From assembly GCA_018292915.2 (NCBI GenBank), contig JACVVK020000326.1, forward strand, positions 728,501-792,500: a DNA stretch of 64,000 nucleotides. The letters are read 5' to 3'. The notes under the pieces are model-generated. The model was given only the letters and a program-made list of their open reading frames with translations. It had not been told where the DNA came from and did not search any database. Shown piece after piece: positions 1 to 10,698 of the stretch. How positions within the stretch are numbered: the stretch's first letter is position 1; every line of letters starts with the position of its first letter. A program made the position numbers and the translations under genes. The stretch comes from Batillaria attramentaria. Taxonomy: Eukaryota; Mollusca; Gastropoda; Batillariidae.

Positions 1-36
1 GTAGTCTATCTACTGTCTATGCACAGAAGAACTCAC

Positions 37-251
37 GTGAAGGGTGCGGCGCCCCACCCAGCAATGGCGGTAAAAACCCGTGGGGCCAGGTCACGGGCCG
101 GGTTGATGGCGTAGCCGCAGTTGAGGCCAAAGGTCATGCCGATGACGACCACCACGCCCCCTACGCAGAAGGGCGTTAATCCAGCCTTCGGACCGTGTCC
201 GCTGTCGGTGAGGGCGAGTACGCAGATCAACAGAACCGCTGTGCCGAACAC
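37..251 (-). CDS. Gene A exon 5 (second NPA box)
   Basis: It begins after acceptor TGTGTGCAG with codons for VFGTAVLLICVLALTD (helix 5) and runs through NPARD to AGWG. It ends in phase 2 at donor AC|GTGAGT. It is 215 nt, one codon shorter than exon 5 of genes B and C; the difference falls in the loop after helix 5. Confidence 0.93.
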
Positions 252-3200
252 CTGCACACAGTCACAGAGCCCGGCATCTTGCTCAATTCCAACTCAGAGG
301 AACATTCTGTGCTCACTGACACGGACTCGAAGAACGAACCGGAAGGTTGAGGGAAAGGGGGCGTGGGGCTGGGGGGGGGGGGGGGGTAGGATGATCCTGG
401 AGGGGAGAAGGTAGTTCAGCCAACGACCGTATTAACGGTCACATCACCCAAAGATTCAAACACACGTCGGACATGAAAATGATCAATGTTCGTCAAAGGA
501 CAGTCAGTTTCATTGCGCAGGTCTAGACTGATCACTTGACCAGCAAGTCCAGTTGCAGAAGCCGTTATCGTGGGTAAGCAGGGTAAACGGGTTTGTAGCA
601 ATTGTGTATCGAAAACTGAAACGGCGCACTCTTCTCCATTTACGCCACTACCGCTCGCCAACTACGTGGTCCATAGCGCAGGGAATACAGCGTCAGTCTG
701 TGGACTTTGAATGCCGATGGTTGGCGGCAATCACTGGGCTGACTTTTGTCGTGGTACCTGTAGTCGTCTCCGGGACGCTTAGGAGATAATACGAAGTCTA
801 CACACTGTACCCCGTTTCACGCTTTACGCTTTGAATTTTGTGGATGTGTCACTGAATCACTGGGCGTTAATTTAGCATTGGTTCTCAGTGGTCCCCTGGG
901 GAGCCGGGGTGGCCGAATGGTAGAGCGTTGGACTTCTAATGCTCGGGTCGTGAGTTCGAATCCCGGCTGGAGCTAAATATTTGTGCTGGCTTTTTCATCG
1001 TTGCCCTGTCTTTGATATCACCCGTATGTGGTGGAAAAGGATGTTAAACCCCAAAACACCCAACACCTACCGCCAGTGGTCCCCGATGACTCACCTGGTC
1101 TCCGAAACAGGTCCATGTGCTGACGTAGGGCTGTGGGTACGTGGACCAGATACCAGCAGTCGCCTTGTCTCCCTCCACCATCCGCACCCCGCCGTCAAAA
1201 TTGTCTAAAGCATCTACGGTCCGAACGGATAAAACGGGTAAAATTCATAACAATTGTAATAAGATTCCAATCTGCCTAAATAAACAGTTGTAACCGATTG
1301 TTTGAATTATTAATAAATTTGAATCATTAATAAAGGATGGTTACCTAGTGCAAGTGTACTGCCTAATTAAGGGTTTTTTGTTTTAGTTTTTTTCGGTTGC
1401 TCAGGGTTTGTTTGTTTGTTTGTTTGTTTGTTGTTTTTGGTCTGTTTTGTTTTGTTGCGTTTGTTTATGTTTTGTTGTTGTTTGTTGTTGTTTCGGTGGT
1501 GTGTGTTTTGTTTGTTTGTTGTTTTGTTATTGTTTTTTTGTTGTTGTTGTTTTCTTTTGGGGGAGGGGTTTGGATTTTTGTTTGTTTGTTTGTTTGTTTG
1601 TTTGTTGTTGTTGTTTTTTTTTGGGGGGGGTCTTTTTGTTTGTTTGTTTTTGTGTTTTTGTTGTTGTTGTTGTTGTTTGTTTGTTTGTTTGTTTGTTTGT
1701 TTGTTTGTTTGGTTTTTGGGGGGTGTCTGTCTCTTGTTTGTTGTTGTTGTTGTTTTGGGGGTTTCCTTTTTGGGGGGTTTTTGGAGGGCGGAGGGGGGAG
1801 AGGGGCTCGAGTGAGGGGAGGGGGTGGTTCCGGGGGGGGGGGAGGGGGGGGCAAGTGGTTTGGGCGGCAGCGGGAGTCTCCAACCGGAAGAAGTGAAATG
1901 ACTGTACTGTACAGAACAGTCGCTGTTTTCCCACTAAAGATGTCGTACCCCAGTAGATAAGAAAGACAAAGGATGCGGCCAGGAAGCTGCCCAGGTATTG
2001 GCCCATCATGTAGACGGGAACCTTCAGCCAGGGGAGACGACCCATCACCGCCATTGTCAGCGACACAGCAGGGTTGATATGACCTCCTGCATCAGACACG
2101 TCGTCAGGGCGTAATGTATAAAATAATAAAATAATGTATACATCACTGCTCCGCTGAAGGACATTCAACACATTCAATAAAAGAGGCCCATCGTCCATCG
2201 ATTCTATGGTCACAAATCTGTCTGACTTCTCTTAGTGGTGTCTAACATCACACCCGATCCAACACAAGGGTACACGCGACGCGAATATTACAAGGACTCA
2301 GCTAGTGTTGCGGCATCGTTAACCACTATACGCGTAGGAGAGTTTTCATTTTCGCCGGCTCGCACAGTCTGCGGACGGCATTGTATCGCATTCAGAGCTC
2401 TACTAACCGTTCAGATAGACTTTTTTCGAGCGTACACACAGGCGCACTCACAAGCGAAACTGTTCCACAACAGAAGCTGGTTCCTGTGGAGCCTGGTACT
2501 CATGGAAAATGAGCGTTTAAGCAACATAAACAAAAACAACGACGACAACAACAACAACAACAACATCAGGCGGGTACTGATAGTCACAACACTTAGGACA
2601 AGTTAGGTACCGTTACATCTACTGTGGTAGACGCGAGGAGAGACCCGTTCAGACTTCAAGTTTGACGACAACACTTAGGACAAGTTAGGTACCGTTACAT
2701 CTACTGTGGTAGACGCGAGGAGAGACCCGTTCAGACTTCAAGTTTGACGACAACACTTAGGACAAGTTAGGTACCGTTACATCTACTGTGGTAGACGCGT
2801 GGAGAGACCTGTTCAGACTTCAAGTTTGACGACAACACTTAGGACAAGTTAGGTACCGTTACATCTACTGTGGTAGACGCGAGGAGAGACCTGTTCAGAC
2901 TTCAAGTTTGACGACAACACTTAGGACAAGTTAGGTACCGTTACATCTACTGTGGTAGACGCGAGGAGAGACCTGTTCAGACTTCAAGTTTGACGACAAC
3001 ACTTAGGACAAGTTAGGTACCGTTACATCTACTGTGGTAGACGCGAGGAGAGACCTGTTCAGACTTCAAGTTTGACGACAACACTAATTGCCACAGCCAC
3101 AGTTATGCGTTTTTTTTTTTTTTTTTTTTGTTGTTTTTTTTTGCTGTCCCAACTCTTTGCCAGCTCCAGTGGTGTTCCTCCCAGGTCATGGGTGGAACCC

Positions 3201-4678
3201 ACGGAGGACTCGGAAGCCGGGACAATTTTTTTTATTATGCTTGATGATGGAGATGAGGATGATAGTAAGATGATGCTATGGAGGTCCATGTGGTTTGGGA
3301 CTGCGGGACAGGGCCGCATTCCACGCTTCCTGTCATAAATATCCCGGCATTAACCAGGCCCGGGAACTACGGCACCTGCGGTGCCGGCCGTGTAATCATC
3401 CACATCATACGACGTGTCATACCAAGGGAAGCACCCCCAAAGTCGCACCCGTGAAGTGGGTGAATCTCGGCTGTGTGGCAACAGCCTCCCCATCGGGCCC
3501 ATAGCACACCCGGACTGGGTAGGAGCCGACCTAGGTAGGAAAAATCCCGCTTGTCTCGGCTGGGACTCGAACCCGGGTCTCCCGGTCCATGGTCCGAAGT
3601 GCTAACCACTACACTACGGGGGCCGGTTCCAGTTATGCGTTTTAATACAGAATGTTTCAGTGTGGCTTCCGCAAGCTGGGTCTTCACGTGTTTGTAATAG
3701 TAATAGATTCTGTCTCTCACTGCAACGTGCCACATCATACCAATACTATGGACCTTTGCAATGCATCTCCTCCCCCTCCCCTCCCCGTCCGCCCTCTAAT
3801 CATTCTATTACTTTAGTCCTTCAAGTTGTTCAACAACTGAAACTTGTCATATCTTATTCGAACTGGAGAGATTTGTAATTACATATTTAGATCCTGTTTC
3901 AGGCAAAATCTTTTATCTCTTCAAGGACCTGACCGAAAAGGACCTAGATTACCTGCCAAAATTAATAGTCTTCGTTGCTTGCACAGCGTTAAGCCACAAA
4001 TAACTAACCCAAGGACAGACACATCTATTAGTTTACACACAGGTATACAAACACAATACTATCGTTTACTTAAAATACGACTGTATGTGCGCATCACTAG
4101 ACAATGAACAATGGCGAGGAAAGAAAAATCAGCATAACTAGGTGTCAACTAAGGGTCTGGACAATGGACAATATGGGCGAGACGAAATCCACCACATGTC
4201 AACTGCGGGTTCTTTACAGAGCGTTCCGTTTCATAGATACGCTTCCTCCGGACACTGGGCGGTCGTAAAAAATGGCTCGAGCGTGGACGGATCGAATGCC
4301 TGCTGTGTCCCCAAATCACTTACCCGTGACCCCGGCGGATGCGGACACTCCAAGTGCCACCCCAAGACCCCAAGACCAGTGGATGGACATGTGGGAACCT
4401 AGAGTGTCACCGCTCAGAACTGCCTGGGCCACAGATCCGATGCCGAATATCTGAAAGCACATAATGCGGTTAAGTAACGCATTTATGTAAATGCGAGTAC
4501 GCGTATTGCAGCAGCAGTTTTAAATGCTTGCCCAAGGGGTCAGCTAAACTAAACTTCCACCCATCCCACGTTATTTTCCCTCCAACCACCTACCAAAATT
4601 GAAACGTGCATCACCTGAAAGCAGCTGATGTCTTTCTTCCTCCACTGAACCATCTCTGTCTCTATCCCCTCTTCCTGC

Positions 4679-4748
<70 letters not shown>

Positions 4749-6596
4749 ACACACACACCGTCACACACCCATCACGTTCCCGCGACCCAGACAGAAACTA
4801 TTCGCCAACTTTATGTTGTATCACAAGACGTGTCTTTATGTTTACTCAAGAGTCGTTCGCTGATCTTCCTTCCCCTGCCATAAACATGCAGGAAGTATTA
4901 GCTGTTCAGTCCTTTAAACCACACACAGAGAGACAGAGTGACAAAACGAATATTCGCCAGCACGAAACCACGCGTCGAAATTACAAGGGCTCTTATCAGA
5001 TTACACATTCTGTAAACGCAAGGTAAGTGTTTGATCAGTATCATATATCACTCTCACTTGTGTCAACGTGAATAGGTAAGTAAGTAGCGCCGGCACAGTT
5101 TGTTCGGTGACAATGATCTTGTGAGGTGAACAGTGAGTTAGATGACTCACTGTCACGCCCACTTTTGTCTGCTTTGGCTGAGAAAAATGTACTGTTTAGT
5201 CTGTTCCAGCTGGATACTGTGAGTCAGCGGTGACAACTAAACTAGCTATGCGGGGTGAAATTAGTTTCATGTCCACATGCAATAAATCGGGTTACACGGG
5301 GCGGTCGGTGGTCTAAGTGGTTAAAACTTCGTCGCCAATGCGAGAGGTCAGGTTCCAGTCCCACTCGGGGCAAAGAATTTTTCCTTCTCGTACGTGGCAC
5401 CGTTCACTCGGGCAGATCGTCGGGGCTGGTTCTCTCCGGGTACTCCGGCTTCCTCCCCATCTGCTTTGGAAATGCTCAGCTCACTAAATTTGAAAATAAA
5501 TGCAATTCTAAATTCCGAAACTTAACGGCTGAATAGCGGCTAAGCTGACCCTTCGCACCACGTGATTGGTACGTGTTCAGTCCAGTGTGTGCCGACAGAA
5601 TGCGTGTGATTCACGTGAGCGCCGGTGCGTGTTGGGTTCGGTTCGCGGCGCTTTGAGCCAATTCAAGAAACTGACTGGGTAAAGCGTCTATACAATACAC
5701 AATTATTATTAGCTGAAACTCCACAAAGATCAGTTTCCTCAACAGATCCACCCAGTTTGGTACATTGCATAATATTGTTTTTAACTGAACATCACTGATT
5801 TTAAAAATAATAATAATAATAATACTGTTGAAAATGTGACTCGATCAGTCAGTTACGGGACTGGAGAGATAGCCGGCTCGATCTACCCCGGCGCTCCGCC
5901 GGGCGTGTAACTGTATCAGTGCGGGCCGACCGAGACACGACCGACTGTGTATTATTGTTTAAATATATCGGTATCAACTCATATCCTCACACTGATCGAT
6001 ATATCGATTCTGTCTGTCCTTGAGTTGCCGGAACTGAAGAGAATATTATCTTATCAGCACTGAGCAGGTGTTTCAGTCAATCATGACAGTGATAAGCGCC
6101 CGTCTACTGAAGCGTGACACTAGGCGGTCAGTATTCAGTATGCGGCCACAGGGTAACCATGCGCCAGTACAGCAAAAAGGTAAGCAGGCCCGGCTCAGTC
6201 AGCCGGTTTAGAAGCGCGATATGATGCCAGTGGATTTGATAAGTGCTTTAATTCCAGTCCATTCTACCATGTAATAGTAGTTGTTTGAGTCAGCGGCAAC
6301 TAAAAACAATTAAAACAGATCAAGCAACCAAATGCCGCGCCCCGGCTACCGTCACAATGCCGGACGGTGATTACCACGCGAACTGACACTGATCTAGCCG
6401 GGCTTTCAGGCCAGTCCGGCAGTACTCAGCGGCCGCCAGACTTATCAAAGTTATCGTCCGTCATCTCACAAACTTCACAATTATGTCAGTCCAGCGCACG
6501 CACTCATCTTACCATTAGAATGAAGGTACCAAGTGCCTCTGCCAGGAACTCTCGAAGAAGCTGGTGTCTCCGAAGATTGCAGCAAGAACGCGCCAT
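37..6596 (-). CDS. Gene A: aquaglyceroporin, 3' end outside window
   Basis: Membrane channel for glycerol, other small solutes and water (AQP3/7/9/10 class). Five coding exons in the order 6596-6513, 4450-4324, 2086-1949, 1213-1095 and 251-37 join in frame, each with GT-AG borders, giving residues 1-227 plus two bases; the last exon lies beyond position 1. The start is ATG 6596, just before a basic N-terminus and the motif FLAEALGTF of the first helix. NPA box 1 (GGHINPAV) is at residues 75-77 and the second box reads NPARD at 206-210; the Asp after NPAR marks glycerol channels. Aligned to GlpF, the pore filter is W55, G194, Y203, R209, the canonical set. It is the most downstream member of a tandem trio with genes B and C. 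Family certain; the orthologue is not assignable from sequence alone. Confidence 0.94.
901..1066 (+). mobile_element. SINE-1 copy a, full length
   Basis: A tRNA-like head with box A around TGGCCGAATGGTAGAGCG and box B GAGTTCGAATCCC is followed by a constant body that ends in a short A/C-rich tail (CCCAAACACCCA type). It inserted in intron 4 of gene A, opposite to the gene, and stops about 28 bp from the exon 4 donor. Confidence 0.85.
1095..1213 (-). CDS. Gene A exon 4
   Basis: 119 nt. It begins in phase 1 after CCGTAG and encodes the extracellular loop C stretch ending FGDQ, then donor CAG|GTGAGT. Contains the conserved ATAGIW and TYP signatures seen in the same exon of genes B and C. Confidence 0.93.
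1381..1860. repeat. T/G-rich low-complexity tract in gene A intron 3
   Basis: About 480 bp of the plus strand is nearly free of A and C, built of TTTG and TTG runs that pass into long G runs (1783-1850). The long open frames here in several phases are artefacts of composition. Confidence 0.9.
1949..2086 (-). CDS. Gene A exon 3 (first NPA box)
   Basis: 138 nt. Acceptor GATGCAG is followed by the GGHINPAV half-helix, the loop GRLPWLKVPVY, and helix 3 (GQYLGSF) to FLIYW. The donor is TGG G|GTACGA, phase 1. The spliced codon G|AT gives the Asp seen at this place in the family. Confidence 0.94.
2375..2510 (-). repeat. Dispersed repeat R-2, partial
   Basis: Reverse-complement match to the repeat at 63650-63990. 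The stretch around TTCGAGCGTACACACAGGCG corresponds to the CGCCTGTACG...CTCGAAATA region of the plus-strand copies. Confidence 0.55.
2586..3085. repeat. 82-bp tandem satellite, about six copies
   Basis: The anchor TTTGACGACAACACT recurs at 2661, 2743, 2825, 2907, 2989 and 3071, exactly 82 bp apart. Copies differ by very few substitutions (for example GAGACC[CT]GTTCAG and GCG[AT]GGAG). The array lies in intron 2 of gene A and ends about 25 bp before the A tail of a SINE-2 insertion. Confidence 0.95.
3109..3626 (-). mobile_element. SINE-2 copy a, full length
   Basis: It reads on the minus strand from a tRNA-like head (CCCCCGTAGTGTAGTGGTTA, box B GGTTCGAGTCCC) through a roughly 450-bp body to an A tail, seen here as the T run at 3109. 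The body is the same as in the copies at 37068 and 48304. Confidence 0.88.
4324..4450 (-). CDS. Gene A exon 2
   Basis: 127 nt. Acceptor CTTTCAG opens IFGIGSVAQAVLSG (end of helix 1) and the exon continues into helix 2, WGLGVALGVS. The latter carries W55, equal to GlpF W48 of the pore filter. Donor ACG G|GTAAGTG, phase 1. Confidence 0.94.
4680..4757. repeat. (CA)n microsatellite
   Basis: A nearly pure CA dinucleotide run of about 78 bp in intron 1 of gene A; open frames here (HTHTHT / VCVCVC) are not genes. Confidence 0.97.
5299..5715 (+). mobile_element. SINE-3 copy a, full length
   Basis: A tRNA-like head (GGTCGGTGGTCTAAGTGGTT, box B-like GGTTCCAGTCCC) is followed by a body containing CACGTGATT and GGCGCTTTGAGCCAATTCA. 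It ends in GTAAAGCG..ATACAATACACAATTATTATT. The ATT-rich tail suggests mobilisation by a LINE with a similar 3' end (inference). Confidence 0.85.
6513..6596 (-). CDS. Gene A exon 1 (start codon)
   Basis: 28 codons from ATG 6596 (context AAAATGGCG): a basic Cys-containing N-terminus, MARSCCNLRR, then LLREFLAEALGTFILM. It ends in phase 0 at donor ATG|GTAAGATG. The LGTF motif and phase match exon 1 of genes B and C, which settles this start. Confidence 0.9.
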
Positions 6597-7759
6597 TTTT
6601 CCGGCCACGAGAACGGAAGTACTGAGAATTCAAAACAAACCCACTCTGGACCACTGGCCTCCCCGGCCACCACTTGCGCTCGGTGAATCGCTTTACTGTG
6701 CAGTGTGTAGTTTACCACTCCACTTGCTTACCGCGGCCTGAAGTGAAGGTTATGGTGTGCTACTTCTTTTCCAAGTCAGTCCATATTTCACCCCAACACA
6801 CAGCCCCACAGCTAATGGCCTCGCAGGCCCGCGAGAAACACGCTTGCAGCACTCGCGAAAATCAGTGCACAAACTGACTAAGTATCGGTGCATGGGTCAG
6901 CACAGTTGCAGTGGCTGCCGCAGACTGGACTATCCTTTCAAGTTAATGTATGTATCAGTAGCACAATATGCTGACTACTTCAAGTTCCCAGCCGGCTTCA
7001 CGACCCCCCCCCCCCCCCAACTCAGTCAGTAAGCACATGGAACTCAGTAATGAGGACGCTCTACTGACTTCCGATCATCCCCGTCTACGCTTCAATTTGT
7101 CTGTGAGTGTCAGTCTGTAGCTGTTGAAACAATAGTATAAACACGACGCCGGCGGCCGCTGTGGCTCCGTGAGTCTAACTGGCTCTGTATCGCATCTGTT
7201 TTTGTTTTTGTTTTTGTGTCAGTTTTTTTTCCGCTTTTTTCCCAATCGTTCACAGATTGATGACAATCAACACATCAGTGAAGATCCATCGCCTACACCG
7301 CCTTTGTATCAAAATTTCTTTCAGTCCAAGAACCGACTTGTCACGTCGCCGCCACAGCAAATTAACTGAAGCCAAAGAAACAAACGCACAGCCGCCGTAG
7401 ACGGTTGGTGGTCACGTGTCAGTCCTGTCAGTTTTCTTGTCAGCCCTCAGCAGCGGCCGGGCCGAGTCAGTGTAAAATACGCATCGGGCCACTCGCAAGC
7501 GTGTACTTGTCAGTGTATAGTTTAACTGAAAAATGACCGGACTTATTTTCCGGACAGAGGCGTTCCAGCGAAGCAGCTAGGTGGGGATGACATATGAGGC
7601 TGAACTGACCGCTTTACTGATGTTTACATGAGATTTCTGTCAGTAGTGCCGGATGTCTACTGCTAGTCACTGAGATGAGGCCGGCTACTAGACTGCTGGT
7701 GTAACAGAGTCCGGATGACTGGACTGAGAGGGACAGATACCTGTGTGATAGCCTGCCTC

Positions 7760-7858
7760 CGCTGGCATTAGTTCGAGAGGTCAGGATTACGATAAACTTG
7801 AGATCACAATGTTCCTCTTTTGGAAATTTAATAAATGTCTTATGTCTTATGTCTTATC
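7760..7858 (+). mobile_element. LINE 3' end with short tandem tail
   Basis: A segment ends in TTTAATAAATGTCTTATG followed by repeats of TGTCTTA. An AATAAA-like end with a private short repeat is typical of a non-LTR element 3' terminus. Only the tail is recognisable. Confidence 0.5.
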
Positions 7859-8249
7859 ACTTCAGCAAACACTGACTTTGGACCGGAGAGGTGTGGCTAC
7901 AACTCCGAGCTGCATTTCTCGCAAGTCAGTTTTCAGTGATTATACACTGTCCATGCCGGGTTTCTAACTAGGATAATTTGTGTCCTCGGTTTCTCGGCCG
8001 CGTCACTGAGTCATGTGAGTAGGCTAAACACTGCGAAAAACCTGATTTTTGTCCTAAGTTCAGTGGACTCGCGGATGTGGTCACTGATGTCACTTCAGTG
8101 TGGCGTCAACTGTGAGTTATTTAAGAACTGAATCTACGGCCCTCTCAGTTGGTAGCGGTGGACAAAAGACGTTAAGCCGCATGAAAACACTCACCTCCGT
8201 CGCTGACCCCTCTGAGTCAGTTGGTGGTTGTGAATATGGCGGTGGTAAT

Positions 8250-8251
<2 letters not shown>

Positions 8252-8300
<49 letters not shown>

Positions 8301-8332
8301 CGGTGTGTGTGCCGGTGCCACGGTGTGTGTCA

Positions 8333-8377
<45 letters not shown>

Positions 8378-8432
8378 AGTGTGTGCCGTGTCAGTGTGTG
8401 TGTCAGTGTGTGTGTGTGTGTGTGTGCCGTGT

Positions 8433-8490
<58 letters not shown>

Positions 8491-8575
8491 CACGGTGTGT
8501 GTGTGTGTGTGTACGGTGTGTGTGTGTGTGCCACGGTGTGTGTGTGTGTGTGTGTGTGCCACGGTGTGTGACGGC

Positions 8576-8636
<61 letters not shown>

Positions 8637-8656
8637 GTGTGTGTGTCAGTGACGGC

Positions 8657-8687
<31 letters not shown>

Positions 8688-8688
8688 T
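8252..8688. repeat. Compound (GT)n microsatellite with interruptions
   Basis: About 440 bp of GT repeats broken by TCAGT, GCCGG, GCCACGG and GACGGCCCTG. The interruptions themselves recur in order-like blocks, suggesting local duplication. Confidence 0.95.
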
Positions 8689-9352
8689 GCAAGACCATAG
8701 CAGCTTGAAGATCGACACGGCCAGACTCCGAAGTAAGACGTTTGCATATCAGTGTTTACTACCGTTATCCCCTCTCCGTGGCTTGACCGCTATCATCAAG
8801 TCAGTCCAGGTCAGTCGTTCTAGCTACAGGTCAGTCCACCCTTATCTTTATTGTATTCCCAGCCGAGTCTTGACCATTTGCTTTCAAATGCATGTCACTG
8901 AGGTGATAGCAATGACCCCCTGATACAGTCTAGGATTTAGCCCAGAAATCACCTCTCTGGTGCACAGGCACGGGTCAGGGCCAGTACGCAAGCAGGCGCG
9001 GCTTCGAGATAACTCCATGACTGAATAGCTAAGCCTACCTTTTTCTTCAAAGAAAAAAAAAAAACTGACGGCGTAAGCGCCTGTCAAATCTTATGTTTTC
9101 CAACAGACTGCCGAAGTCCATCAAGGAGCGATCAAGCTTGTTGTAGGGTAAGTTGTAACTTTTGTCCCAGCCGACAGGCCTGATAGTAACCTTGACAATC
9201 ACTGACCGGCCTTCCTCGGTTTCTAAGTGGGTGTTTTGTTCGATGGAAGTGCGCCACGCGGCGAGGCATTGTTGACTCTGGCCAGACCAATATGACCGCT
9301 ACAGCAAAATGTTACTGCTGTCATTGCTATGTTGGGATTATCTTCAGTCAGT

Positions 9353-9537
9353 GGGTGGGTGGGTGTTTGGGGGTTTAACGTCCTTTTCCACCACAAACGG
9401 GTGATATCAAAGACCGGGCAAGGACTGATGAAAAAGCCAGCACAAACCATGATATTCGGCCCCTGTCGGCGGGGCCTGAACTCACGATCCGAGTATTAGA
9501 AGTCCAACGCTCTACCATTCGGCCACCCCGGCGCCCC
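9353..9537 (-). mobile_element. SINE-1 copy b, full length
   Basis: Reverse orientation: tail GGGTGGGTGTTTGG at the low end, tRNA-like head CGCTCTACCATTCGGCCA at the high end. It has a small body duplication around CGGCCCCTGTCGG. Confidence 0.85.
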
Positions 9538-9869
9538 TTCAGTCATGGTATAAGCTCCCAGCATAACAACCATCACTGTCTGGCAACAGGGATTTGAAAT
9601 CCTCCGCCGGAACGGACGCGGTGTGTCTGCTCATGTTGTGATGCAGTTTTAAACAGGTCACACAAGTCACAGTAATTTTCTCATCCAAGGGAATGACCCT
9701 GGGAGTGTTCAGCCAGGAAACGTCAACAACAACAACAGCAAAGAATGAAGTAAAACACAGCGGCGGTACCATGGTGGTTTGCATAAGCTGAAAAGTTCTC
9801 TTGCACAGAAATGTACAGAAAGTCGACTGTTTGGAGTGGTGAAAGTTCGGATCCATATAAACCCTGGAA

Positions 9870-9872
<3 letters not shown>

Positions 9873-9940
<68 letters not shown>
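9873..9940. repeat. (CA)n microsatellite
   Basis: An uninterrupted CA run of about 68 bp. Confidence 0.97.
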
Positions 9941-9942
<2 letters not shown>

Positions 9943-10523
9943 CATCCGCATACTCAAGATCAGTCTTTTTGTGTTGCTGAGATTTTTTTTCCCACATTCA
10001 TTAATGCAAGATTCACATGCTCTGATCACTTCAGAAATTCTGTTTTACATTGCTTTTTACGCGCAAAAGTAATCTATCATTTTTTAAAACAACGAAGCGA
10101 CCCATCACCAAGAGATGTCACAATGCACATTCTAGGGGCCTCTGACTCGAATATAATAGTAACAACATACTCCAACTACGAATGTATACCTATACCCATA
10201 ACAGTGGATAATAAGAGTGCCGGTTTAATCTGTCGGATACATGGAGCCGAAAGAACGCATAAACCTATTTGAAAGGAACACTGATGAAGTTCAAGTTTAC
10301 AGACTGAGTGGCTACTCACATTGTACCTATAATCAAACCTTACTTCTGTATGTGTCTGCGCTGGAAGAATTTTATATACCTTGGTTTCAGCTGTATGAGA
10401 TGGCCAAGGTGATCAGATCAGACTGGTTTCACATCCTATCTTCTCAAACTGAGACGCACAACAAGTACACGGGCTCATCAGATTGCGGAATCCAGTGGTT
10501 ACGGAGATTTGACCGTGGTGCCG

Positions 10524-10698
10524 TCAGACGCTCTTCGTGTGGACCACAATGTCCTCTGGTGGAGTCAGCCTTTGAGTCTCATCCTCCTGTGCATGGCCTG
10601 GTGTCCAGTGGCGTTCTATGAACCCGTGGTAGATGGCAGCACCTAGCAGCGCCCCCACGTGGGGGCCCACGATCGGGACCCACCACCAGTTGTAGTCC
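10524..10698 (-). CDS. Gene B exon 6 (last)
   Basis: Acceptor GTTTCAG completes the codon AG|G (Arg), then encodes helix 6, WWWVPIVGPHVGALLGAAIY, and a hydrophilic tail ending HTKSV before TGA 10526-10524. An alternative AG six bases upstream would break the frame. Confidence 0.93.

Larger units (their letters stand above)
5845..8885. other. TCAGT/ACTGA-rich domain around gene A first exon
   Basis: By hand count, 48 copies of TCAGT or its complement lie between 5845 and 8221, where about 5 are expected by chance. Five more flank the microsatellite to 8885. Spacing is irregular and both orientations occur, so it is not a tandem repeat. It covers gene A exon 1, part of intron 1 and about 2.3 kb upstream. 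Function unknown. Confidence 0.75.
8900..10523. other. Intergenic, gene A to gene B
   Basis: It holds a SINE-1 copy (9353-9537) and a (CA)n run (9873-9940). Nothing else is recognisable; no coding exon is supported. Confidence 0.7.

Noticed and set aside
903..975. tRNA genes at the tRNA-like heads of SINE-1, -2 and -3
   Set aside because: Heads are followed by a constant SINE body, show no proper cloverleaf pairing on inspection and occur many times; they are SINE promoters.
1397..1960. 187-aa open frame rich in Val, Phe, Cys and Gly
   Set aside because: Product of a T/G low-complexity tract inside gene A intron 3, on the opposite strand.
3367..3738. Conserved-looking 100-140-aa frames at 3367, 37039 and 48459
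   Set aside because: All are translations of SINE-2 copies.
8100..8923. Long open frames of Cys-Val or His-Thr repeats over GT/CA arrays (also at 4571, 9709, 20270, 34123, 60642, 63216)
   Set aside because: They are dinucleotide microsatellites read as protein; open on both strands at once and without splice or codon support.
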